Shown here piece after piece: positions 5,954 to 12,416 of a stretch of 13,475 nucleotides of DNA. How positions within the stretch are numbered: position 1 is the first letter of the stretch; every line of letters starts with the position of its first letter. Origin of the DNA: DATKKX01 sp035542775 (GTDB taxonomy: Bacteria; Planctomycetota; Phycisphaerae; UBA1845; UTPLA1); contig DATKKX010000112.1 of NCBI GenBank assembly GCA_035542775.1, positions 1 to 13,475 of the forward strand, given 5' to 3'. Below the pieces are notes generated by a model. It saw nothing but the letters and a program-made list of their open reading frames with translations. It was not told where the DNA came from and did not search any database. A program made the translations under genes and the position numbers.

Positions 5954-6889
5954 TCATACCTGCAACAGCCAGTACGCGATTGGCGCTGCCAGGAGAGGCG
6001 AATCCAGAACATCCAGCACGCCGCCGAACGCGGGAATGGCGTCGGCGGAATCTTTCGCATGAGCCTCCCTTTTGATAAGGGACTCGAACAGATCGCCTGC
6101 CTGACCGACCAAAGCCATGAGCAGTCCGAATAGCGCGGCCTCCCACGCTTGCGGCAACAAAACGGCCGCTGCCGAGGCGGGAGCCCAGCGTCGGACCGCC
6201 ATCGGTATAACGGCGGCCGCGACGACCGAGGCGATGATGCCGCCTGCCAGGCCCTCGACGGTCTTCTTGGGGCTCAGCCACTCGATCAACTTGCGCCTGC
6301 CGATCAGCCGGCCGGTAAAGAAGGCCCCCATATCGCAGACCTTCACCGTGGCCAGAAAGTAGAGCAACAACCACGCTCCGCCATCAGGCCGCGCCAACCG
6401 CACTCGGAGGATGTACTGCGAGAGGACACCGAGGTATAGAACGATGAGTAGGGTTGCGGCGAGATCGCCCATCGCCCCGGCGACCGTGCGTCGCCGGGCA
6501 ATCAGGAACGCACTGCCCAGGAAGGCGACGGTCAGCCACGTCCCGGTGCTGACGGACTCCACGGCGTCGCGAACACCGGCTTCTCCAACCGAGACGCTGG
6601 CCGCCAGAAAGGGAATCAGGACCAGAGCCACATTCATCAGGGCTGGCCAGATCGGAACGGGATGATGTCCAGCCGCGACGAGAAGATTGTGCATCTCGCG
6701 CGTCCCCAGCACCACGATGGCGGCCATCACTACGGTGATGAGAAAACCGTCGCAACGGCTCAGCCCGAGACTCGAACCGGTCGCCGGCCTCCAGAAAGCC
6801 GCATAGTGGGCCAGACGGTCATCGGCATAGATGAGACCGATCAGCCCGAGGATCAGTATCGTCCCGAAGATCAGACGGTACCTCATCAT
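5954..6889 (-). CDS. cdsA: Phosphatidate cytidylyltransferase (CDP-diacylglycerol synthase)
   Basis: Integral membrane enzyme that makes CDP-diacylglycerol from phosphatidic acid and CTP, the precursor for bacterial phospholipids. 311 residues, with hydrophobic segments at about 5-21, 50-70, 80-100, 117-132, 143-162, 171-190, 213-231, 251-264 and 296-310. The C-terminal family signature is present: SLIKREAHAKD (270-280), PAFGG (286-290) and DVLD (293-296). The classical pattern has Arg after the first of those two Asp; Val here matches a variant I recall from other bacteria. SPKKTVEG (206-213) is another conserved stretch. Two adjacent ATGs (6889 and 6886) could start it and no clear RBS distinguishes them. 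The N-terminal half holds a less conserved stretch (about 22-50). No isoprenyl transferase or dxr gene flanks it, unlike the common cdsA cluster. Confidence 0.92.
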   Translation of the reverse strand: MMRYRLIFGTILILGLIGLIYADDRLAHYAAFWRPATGSSLGLSRCDGFLITVVMAAIVVLGTREMHNLLVAAGHHPVPIWPALMNVALVLIPFLAASVSVGEAGVRDAVESVSTGTWLTVAFLGSAFLIARRRTVAGAMGDLAATLLIVLYLGVLSQYILRVRLARPDGGAWLLLYFLATVKVCDMGAFFTGRLIGRRKLIEWLSPKKTVEGLAGGIIASVVAAAVIPMAVRRWAPASAAAVLLPQAWEAALFGLLMALVGQAGDLFESLIKREAHAKDSADAIPAFGGVLDVLDSPLLAAPIAYWLLQV

Positions 6890-6944
6890 GCCCGCAGATT
6901 AGCGATACCGTCGCGGGAGTGCCAGAGAGACGACCAGGCCTCCT

Positions 6945-6980
6945 AGAAAAGCACCCGCATGGGAGCAGCCAAGCGGGTGC
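6945..6980 (-). terminator. Rho-independent terminator of the prepilin/coiled-coil unit
   Basis: Read on the minus strand, a perfect 8-bp stem GCACCCGC (6980-6973) with GCGGGTGC (6958-6951) is followed by TTTTCT (6950-6945). The loop can pair further (TGG with CCA). It lies about 85 nt after the stop of the coiled-coil gene and upstream of cdsA, so cdsA needs its own promoter. Confidence 0.75.
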
Positions 6981-7063
6981 GTAAATCCATCAGTTGTCGT
7001 TCAGCGACATAGCCGGATACGGCCGGCCGGCAGACAGACAAGCGGGCAACTCGTTCGCCCGGC

Positions 7064-7696
7064 TTAGTGCGGTCCTCCACCACGATGCCCACCGCCAGGA
7101 CCACCGGGGCCGCCACGACCAGGGCCGCCGCGACCGGGGCCGGGGCCCCACGGCATCTGAATGCCCCGAGCAGCCATCCGTTCTCGCACCGCCTGAAAGT
7201 AAGCCATCCGTTGAGCCATCTTGTCCGCGCTTCTCGTCTCGGACCGCGTCTTCCGTTCCTCCGGCGTTGAATTGTCTCGCCAGTCCCGGAAGGGTCTGCT
7301 CGTCGGCCCATCGTTTTGTTGGCCGGACTGGGCGCGGCGTTCCTCCTCCTGCTGGCGGCGTTTTTCCCATTCCTGCCGCTGCTTCTCGAACTCGTCGATC
7401 TGCTTGTCAAGCAGCGCCTCTCTCTGGCTCTCCGGCACCCGGTAGTACTCCTGCACCCGGGTATCCAGCTCCGCCTCCCGGGCTTCGAACATCTTATGCC
7501 GGATCTCGTCGCGCTCTTTCTCAGTGATGCCCGGCTTCTGCATGTCCTCCCACAGCTTCTCCGGATCGACGGCCGCCGACTTGGCGGGGGCGGCGAGGTA
7601 ATGAGACGATACGCCCCAGGCCGCGACGGCGAGGACCAGAACCCCTCCACCGGCCATGATCGCGACCTTCTTCGATATTGTGCGTGGAACCGTCAT
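7064..7696 (-). CDS. Membrane-anchored coiled-coil protein with Gly/Arg/Pro tail
   Basis: 210 residues of no family I can name. A short basic N-terminus (RTISKK) precedes one membrane helix (about 11-29), predicting a cytoplasmic start and an external C-terminal part. Residues 45-125 are highly charged and helical (KERDEIRHKMFEAREAELD, DEFEKQRQEWEKRRQQEEER), probably a coiled coil. A hydrophilic linker follows, then a helix KMAQRMAYFQAVRERMAARG (159-178). The end (183-210) is almost entirely Gly, Pro and Arg with two His (GRGGPGRGG, GGGHRGGGPH). The ATG at 7696 has an excellent RBS, AGGAGGT with 7 nt to the start, and lies 12 nt after the prepilin stop, so the two are co-transcribed. An accessory role with the prepilin product is inferred from context only. 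Confidence 0.78.
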   Translation of the reverse strand: MTVPRTISKKVAIMAGGGVLVLAVAAWGVSSHYLAAPAKSAAVDPEKLWEDMQKPGITEKERDEIRHKMFEAREAELDTRVQEYYRVPESQREALLDKQIDEFEKQRQEWEKRRQQEEERRAQSGQQNDGPTSRPFRDWRDNSTPEERKTRSETRSADKMAQRMAYFQAVRERMAARGIQMPWGPGPGRGGPGRGGPGGPGGGHRGGGPH

Positions 7697-7708
7697 GAGG
7701 TGGACCTC

Positions 7709-8335
7709 CTAGTGTAGTTCAAAGTCAGTCACGTGGCCGTCAATGTAAAGATAACGCCGTGCCCCAGGCTTGCCGCCCGGGCCGTGGAAATTGTCAAAAT
7801 CCCGAAAGACCCAGATCGAATTCAGCGGCACCTTGCCGAAGCGGTGCTCCATGTCCTCGGCATACTCTTTCATCGTCTGCCCGCCCATCCGCCAGCGGAA
7901 CTCGTAGCTCGACTTTTCAGTCTGAAAGTAGCTCTTCCCGCGATTGGGCTCGGGCCGGTCGTTGTCTGCCTTGTCGCCCGGGCACTTGAAAACCTGATTC
8001 TGGCCGGCGGTGTCTTTCTTAAGCACGTCCGCGATGTAGATAGGAGTCCCAATGGGGCTCGGCGATCCAGGACTCCATGGGTTTCCCCCACCTATGGGAA
8101 ACGGGCTGTAAGACGGCATCCAAGAGGCCCACGGCAACTTGTCATCATTGTTGTCGAGGTAGGACCGCAATGCGAGACCCACCTCCCGCAGGTTCGCAGC
8201 GCAGCCTGTTCGCTCGGCATTCCTGCGAGCGGCACCCACCGTCGGCGCCACAATCGCGATCAAAAGGGAGATGATCGCCAGGACAACCAGCAACTCGATA
8301 AGTGTAAAGGCACATCGTGACCGCACGATGGTCAC
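7709..8335 (-). CDS. Type II secretion/type IV pilus-like prepilin (planctomycete type)
   Basis: 208 residues. A short basic leader MTIVRSRCA is followed by FTLIELLVVLAIISLLIAIV, the classic class III signal. Prepilin peptidase should cut between Ala9 and Phe10 (Ala instead of the usual Gly at -1), leaving Glu at +5 (E14). After the hydrophobic helix come the N-domain helix (RRNAERTGCAANLREVGLALRSY), a Pro/Gly-rich stretch with NPWSPGSPSPIG, FKCPGD (116-121), and a C-terminal RRYLYIDGHVTDF (193-205). The last resembles the DG box common in planctomycete pseudopilins. Two Cys (45, 118) may pair. The start is GTG at 8335, with AGGAA 7 nt before it. No secretion ATPase, GspF or peptidase gene is nearby, so assembly must use machinery elsewhere. 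Function could be pseudopilus or surface filament. Confidence 0.9.
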   Translation of the reverse strand: MTIVRSRCAFTLIELLVVLAIISLLIAIVAPTVGAARRNAERTGCAANLREVGLALRSYLDNNDDKLPWASWMPSYSPFPIGGGNPWSPGSPSPIGTPIYIADVLKKDTAGQNQVFKCPGDKADNDRPEPNRGKSYFQTEKSSYEFRWRMGGQTMKEYAEDMEHRFGKVPLNSIWVFRDFDNFHGPGGKPGARRYLYIDGHVTDFELH

Positions 8336-8631
8336 CTCTCTATTCCTTCCTGGATCAGGCGTTAGCGCCCAGCGCTGCCCACGGCTATCCTCTGTGCGCG
8401 CACTCTTACTCTACCCTCTAAACGCAGTCGCCCGGTAACTATTTCAATGCCATGCCCGCCTCAGCCAAACCACGCGGCACATCAGATTCTTTTTTGTATA
8501 ACATAACATCATATGTCGTGAGATATAACACCTTTTTTATGAGTGGCTTATCGATAGGCGATGCTCGGTTGTCCTGATTCTTCAGCGCCCACGTCAATCA
8601 TGTGAACTAGGATTCACCTGGAGATCGGGCA
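8336..8631. promoter_or_regulatory. AT-rich divergent promoter region between prepilin and TetR genes
   Basis: The part at 8481-8560 is strikingly AT-rich against the GC-rich background. It holds two T6 runs (8490-8495 and 8533-8538) 43 nt apart, two copies of TATAACA (8497-8503 and 8524-8530), CATATG (8510-8515) and the palindrome TATCGATA (8549-8556). On the minus strand TGTTATACA (extended -10 type, hexamer at 8500-8495) could serve the prepilin gene. For the TetR gene, TATAAC (8524-8529) is a possible -10. Neither has a clear -35. Confidence 0.45.
8602..8617 (+). promoter_or_regulatory. Possible TetR operator
   Basis: The inverted repeat GTGAA (8602-8606), 6-nt spacer, TTCAC (8613-8617) lies directly before the RBS (GGAG, 8620-8623) of the TetR-type gene. 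This suits autorepression, but arms of 5 bp are short for this family and could arise by chance. Confidence 0.35.
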
Positions 8632-9342
8632 ATGCCGGCCAAGAAACTCCAAACCGAAGTTCGCAAAGACCAGATCGCTCAGGTGGCTCTCGATGTCATC
8701 GGCCGCGATGGTCTGCGAGGCTTGAGCATCGCCCGCGTCGCGGCGCGGGTCGGCCTTGTTCCTTCGGCTATTTACCGGCACTTCGCCGGCAAGGACCAGG
8801 TCCTCGATGCCGTCCTTGATCTCATTCAGGCCCGGCTGCACGGCAATGTTGCGGCGGTCCGCGACGAGGATGCCGATCCGCTTGAGCAACTCCGGCGACT
8901 CCTGATGCGGCACGCCCAACTGGTGCGCGACCACCACGGCATCCCGCGCGTGCTCTTCTCCGACGAGCTCTATGCCGGGCACCCGGAACGGCGGGCGAGG
9001 ATCCATGCCATCGTCGGCGGCTACGTCGCCCGCGTGGCCGATTTGATCCGGGACGGCCAGCGACGCCACCGGCTGCCGGCAAGCGGCGATCCCGACGTGC
9101 TGGCCGTGATGTTCCTGGGGCTTATCCAACCTGCGGCCCTGTTGTGGCATGTCAGCAACGGCGAATTCGACGTAACCAAGCAGGCAGAGCGGGCCTGGCA
9201 GATCTTCAGCCAATGCCTGCAAAGCGATGGGAGACCTGACCATGAACGCGGCACACGTTCACTTGATGCTCAACCACTTTCCGGTCATCGGGACGATCTT
9301 CGCGCTCCTCTTGTTGCTCATCGGCCTGGCGGCGCGCAGTGA
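8632..9342 (+). CDS. TetR/AcrR-family transcriptional regulator with out-of-place C-terminal extension
   Basis: 236 residues. The N-terminus (about 10-58) is a typical TetR DNA-binding domain: RKDQIAQVALDVIGRDGLRGLSIARVAARVGLVPSAIYRHFAGKDQVLD, with the recognition helix at VPSAIYRHF (43-51). Residues 60-197 are the helical ligand-binding and dimer part, including GIPRVLFSDELY (103-114) and MFLGLIQPAALLWHVSNGEFDV (160-181). They end with ERAWQIFSQCLQ, where relatives normally stop. The last 38 or so residues are Arg/Gly/Pro-rich, look unlike a domain, and overlap the next gene by 101 nt. A TGA in another frame at 9237-9239 would place the end 2 nt before the next ATG, so loss of one base may have extended this frame. 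RBS GGAG lies 8 nt before the ATG. Probable repressor of itself and the following membrane gene; ligand unknown. Confidence 0.88.
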   Translation: MPAKKLQTEVRKDQIAQVALDVIGRDGLRGLSIARVAARVGLVPSAIYRHFAGKDQVLDAVLDLIQARLHGNVAAVRDEDADPLEQLRRLLMRHAQLVRDHHGIPRVLFSDELYAGHPERRARIHAIVGGYVARVADLIRDGQRRHRLPASGDPDVLAVMFLGLIQPAALLWHVSNGEFDVTKQAERAWQIFSQCLQSDGRPDHERGTRSLDAQPLSGHRDDLRAPLVAHRPGGAQ

Positions 9343-9709
9343 GGTTCTGAGGAATGCCGCCCTGGCAGCGTTCGCCCTGGTGGCCCTGATCACGCTGCCG
9401 GTGTATTTCACCGGAGAGTCGGCGGAAAAACTCGTCGAGAACCTGCCCGGCGTGACGAAAGCCGCGATCGAGCGGCATGCCGACGCGGCTCTGGTATCGC
9501 TCGTGGCGGTCGAGGTGTTGGGCGCGCTCGCGGCAGCAGCGCTGGTCCTGTTTCAACAGGCCCCCGGCGCCGCTAGCCGCCTGCTCGTCGTCTCCCTGGT
9601 GCTTTCCGTCTTCACCGGCGTATGGCTGGTATGGACCGCCAACCTGGGCGGGCAGATCCGGCACACGGAGATTCGATCGGTCACGCCTGCCTCACCGAAC
9701 GTGAATTGA
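9242..9709 (+). CDS. Four-helix membrane protein with conserved-looking histidines
   Basis: 155 residues from the ATG at 9242, which has GGGAG 8 nt upstream; an ATG at 9227 overlaps that RBS and is rejected. Hydrophobic helices lie at about 14-30, 38-56, 82-104 and 112-132. The first begins after HVHLMLNHFP, with His at 5, 7 and 12. The loop after helix 2 has YFTGESAEKLVENLPG and then ERHAD (His79). The end is GGQIRHTEIR (His141). I recall this arrangement from small, uncharacterised bacterial membrane proteins related in layout to DUF2231, but I cannot confirm the family. The His near membrane faces could bind heme or metal (inference). It follows a TetR-type regulator with overlap, so it is likely its regulated target or partner. 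Confidence 0.82.
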   Translation: MNAAHVHLMLNHFPVIGTIFALLLLLIGLAARSEVLRNAALAAFALVALITLPVYFTGESAEKLVENLPGVTKAAIERHADAALVSLVAVEVLGALAAAALVLFQQAPGAASRLLVVSLVLSVFTGVWLVWTANLGGQIRHTEIRSVTPASPNVN

Positions 9710-9757
9710 CGCGACCGCGATTGCGCCGGCGCCGCGCGTGCGACCGCCTGTGCGATG

Positions 9758-10177
9758 CTACTCCCCGATGATCTTGACCAGCACCCGCTTCCTTCGCCGG
9801 CCGTCAAACTCGCCGTAGAAGATCTGCTCCCACGGGCCAAAGTCGAGCTTCCCATCGGTCACGGCGACAACCACTTCGCGACCCATGATGGTCCGTTTGA
9901 GATGGGCGTCGGCGTTGTCCTCGCCGGTGTCATTGTGACGGTAATGGTCAACGGGCTCATGCGGGGCTAGGCCCTCCAGCCAGCGGTCGAAATCACTGTG
10001 CAGCCCCCGCTCGTCGTCGTTGATGAAGACGCTCGCGGTGATGTGCATCGGATTCACCAGGCAAAGCCCCTCCATGATGCCGCTCTCCACCAGCGCCTGC
10101 TCCACCTGCGGCGTTATGTTGACGAAGTCCCGCCGGCTCTTGGTCTGAAACCACAACTCCTTCCGATAGCTCTTCAT
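9758..10177 (-). CDS. yjbQ: YjbQ family protein (UPF0047, secondary thiamine-phosphate synthase-like)
   Basis: 139 residues, a normal length for this trimeric single-domain family. Visible signatures are FVNITPQVEQAL (18-29), NPMHITASVFINDDE (42-56), the acidic/His cluster HNDTGEDNADAHLKRTIMG (81-99) and the end LDFGPWEQIFYGEFDGRRRKR (111-131). His45, His81 and His92 are candidate active-site or metal residues. Some members have weak thiamine phosphate synthase activity and the physiological role remains unsettled. The ATG at 10177 has a strong GGAGG 6 nt upstream. The gene is convergent with the four-helix membrane protein gene and lies 81 nt after the TPR glycosyltransferase-like gene on the same strand, with a hairpin in between. 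Confidence 0.93.
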   Translation of the reverse strand: MKSYRKELWFQTKSRRDFVNITPQVEQALVESGIMEGLCLVNPMHITASVFINDDERGLHSDFDRWLEGLAPHEPVDHYRHNDTGEDNADAHLKRTIMGREVVVAVTDGKLDFGPWEQIFYGEFDGRRRKRVLVKIIGE

Positions 10178-10194
10178 GGTGTTCCTCCGCCGTG

Positions 10195-10224
10195 CCGTCG
10201 GACAAAAGCGTCTCCTCCCGACGG
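10195..10224 (-). promoter_or_regulatory. Hairpin in the gap between the TPR gene and yjbQ
   Basis: A perfect 7-bp stem, CCGTCGG (10195-10201) with CCGACGG (10218-10224), around a 16-nt loop. Read on the minus strand it lies between the stop of the TPR gene and the RBS of yjbQ. No T-run follows the stem; a TTTT lies inside the loop. It could be a leader structure or a weak terminator. Confidence 0.3.
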
Positions 10225-10258
10225 ATCTGCGATCGCTCGCTCACCGCGCCGCCGTAGG

Positions 10259-12298
10259 CTAACGCCCCGTGCTGCCCGGCGGCGGCGCCATCTGGTCTAG
10301 TGCCGCGCGGGCGACGGCATTCCCGGGCTCGATCTTGAGCACTTCCGAATACTCCGCCGCGGCGTCGCCCAGCCGGCCCTGCTGTTTCAGTAACTTGGCG
10401 AGATTCAACCGGCTCATCACATGCCGGGGAGATGCCTGAATGATCTGCCGGTAAACGGCGATCGCCTCCTCGCCCCGGCCAAGCTGCGCCAGGCAGTCAG
10501 CGAGATTGCACCGGGCTTCCAGGTTCACGGCGCCCCCGGCCAGCGCCCGACGATACGCCTCCACCGCTCCCGACAGGTCGCCCTTGTGCTGCAGGCACAC
10601 GCCCACACCGATCTCGGCCAGATGATTGTCCCGACTGACCCGCAGCACTTCGCGGTAGCACTCCAGGGCCTCGTCGAACCTGCCCATCGCCTCCATAGCG
10701 ATGCCCAGGCTGTACCGCACTTGCAGATCACTCGCATCCATCGCCAAAGCCTTTTGGTACTCGACGATGGCCTGGTCATAACGTCCCAGTTTGGCCAGGG
10801 ACTTGCCCAGATTGGCTTGCGCGCTCCGTTGCTGGGGATCCAATTCGAGCGCCGTGCGGTACTCCTTTATGGCCTCCTCGTTTCGTCCCAACCGACCCAG
10901 TTCGACGCCGAGGTTCGCGTGAGGCCTGGATTCGTGGGGGTACTTCTCGACGGCGTCGGTCCACACACTGAGGGAGCTCTGATAAACCGCATTCCGGCGG
11001 ACGGTGGTCACGATCAGGGGCACGATGAGCACTCCCACGATTGCGCATTTCACCCACGACGGCGCGCCCGCCCCCGCCCGGCCAAAGACTTCGGCCAAGA
11101 TCAGCATCAATCCGACGCTGGGAAGATAGATCTTGTACTCGACGAACAGCTCGGACTGTGGGATCACAGCGTAGGGCAGCAAGGTGATGTAAAACCAGAA
11201 TATCCCCACCGCGGCCAGGGTCCAGCGCCGAAAGGCAGCGAACACCGCTAGCCCCAGCAGGCCGACGTGAAAGACTATCGACGCCAGGGTCGGCACTTCC
11301 GTCACGCTCTCGGCCAGGTCGAAAGCGTGATCGACGCACATCCATCGCGGCAACGGCAGCAGCAGCAGCTTCCAATAGTGCACGAAGACCCGGCATTCGG
11401 TGAGCAACTGCGTCCCCGGGCCATGCAGAACTGTCGACCCCTGCGGGAGGATGTGCAGCCCAGCAAGGTCAACCAGGCCCTGGGACAGGAGGAACAGCAG
11501 CCCCGCGATCATGCACAGCAGAAGACCGGGGAGCAGGTAGCGCACGTACCGGCGCAGGGCTACGCGATCCGGGGCCCGCAGGCAGAATTCGATCATGAGG
11601 AGCGTCACCGGCAGTGTCACTGCCATGCTCTTGGAGCGAAAGCCAAGCCAATAGCAGAGGACAATAGCCGCCCAAGAGGCCAGGCGCTTCCAGGACCACG
11701 CGGATACGGCACCTCGACCCGCCCGCAGCCGGAGGTACATCAATACAGCGAGCAGGTAGAACGTCGTGGCCATCGCCCCTCGTCGCTGCGCGATATAGGC
11801 AACGCTGCTCCCATGAATGGGATGGACCGCGAACAGCAGGGCGACGGCCAACGGCAGGCCTATCGGCGCGGGCGCCTTTGAGCCCGCGATCGACAGCATC
11901 GCGCGGAGGAGGAAAAACACCAGACATGAATTGAGGGCGTGGACGGCCACGTTGAACACAAGATACGTCGTGAGGTCCACGGCCTGGATGCCCATCGCCC
12001 GGTTGAAAGCGCAGTTCAACGCGAACGTCAGGCGGGCCAGTTGCTCATCAGCGCTGAACGGATGCCGAAAAAAATTCCACAAAATCCCGCGGACATCGCG
12101 GGCCTCAGGGTTGGTGATCAGGTTGTCGGCCCAATCGTCGAAGAACAGCGACTTATGACCGGCATTAACGTACGCCAGCGAGGAGGCGGCCACCAGGAGC
12201 AGGAGGGCTGCCGCCTGAACGAGCCACGACGGGAACCGCGAGGGCGAAGCCGCCGTCGGCTCGGGTGGCAATCGCCGTGGTCTGTTCTTTCGCGACAT
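10259..12298 (-). CDS. TMTC-like membrane glycosyltransferase with six C-terminal TPRs
   Basis: 679 residues. After a basic, Pro-rich cytoplasmic start, a first helix (about 26-44) leads to a loop with FFDDWADNLITNP; the DD at 54-55 sits where GT-C glycosyltransferases keep their catalytic acidic residues. About ten membrane segments follow to residue 433. They include HPIHGSSVAYIAQRRGAMA (159-177), which resembles the VHP motif of TMTC proteins, and EYKIYLPSVG (387-396), like the YLPS motif. Residues 457-660 are six 34-residue TPRs (ANLGVELGRLGRNEEAIKEY and so on). Animal TMTC proteins are O-mannosyltransferases; bacterial relatives are mostly uncharacterised, so transfer of a lipid-linked sugar to exported proteins is inference. 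The RBS AGGA is very close to the ATG. It is a tandem paralog of the next gene upstream, but carries two TPRs fewer. Confidence 0.85.
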   Translation of the reverse strand: MSRKNRPRRLPPEPTAASPSRFPSWLVQAAALLLLVAASSLAYVNAGHKSLFFDDWADNLITNPEARDVRGILWNFFRHPFSADEQLARLTFALNCAFNRAMGIQAVDLTTYLVFNVAVHALNSCLVFFLLRAMLSIAGSKAPAPIGLPLAVALLFAVHPIHGSSVAYIAQRRGAMATTFYLLAVLMYLRLRAGRGAVSAWSWKRLASWAAIVLCYWLGFRSKSMAVTLPVTLLMIEFCLRAPDRVALRRYVRYLLPGLLLCMIAGLLFLLSQGLVDLAGLHILPQGSTVLHGPGTQLLTECRVFVHYWKLLLLPLPRWMCVDHAFDLAESVTEVPTLASIVFHVGLLGLAVFAAFRRWTLAAVGIFWFYITLLPYAVIPQSELFVEYKIYLPSVGLMLILAEVFGRAGAGAPSWVKCAIVGVLIVPLIVTTVRRNAVYQSSLSVWTDAVEKYPHESRPHANLGVELGRLGRNEEAIKEYRTALELDPQQRSAQANLGKSLAKLGRYDQAIVEYQKALAMDASDLQVRYSLGIAMEAMGRFDEALECYREVLRVSRDNHLAEIGVGVCLQHKGDLSGAVEAYRRALAGGAVNLEARCNLADCLAQLGRGEEAIAVYRQIIQASPRHVMSRLNLAKLLKQQGRLGDAAAEYSEVLKIEPGNAVARAALDQMAPPPGSTGR

Positions 12299-12416
12299 CT
12301 TCCTGTCTCATCGGCTCGCCACCGGCGGCCGCCCTGACGCCGGCATTACTCGCGGACCACTCATGGCTCCGGAACCGCATCAACGCTCCGGCCCCACGAT
12401 TCATCCGAGGGGGTAA

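Noticed and set aside
6943..7650. 235-codon minus-strand frame overlapping the coiled-coil gene
   Set aside because: A shifted reading of the same DNA; the other frame has the strong RBS, membrane helix and coherent coiled coil.
10421..11251. 276-codon plus-strand open frame opposite the TPR gene
   Set aside because: Antisense to well-defined TPRs; no independent motif.
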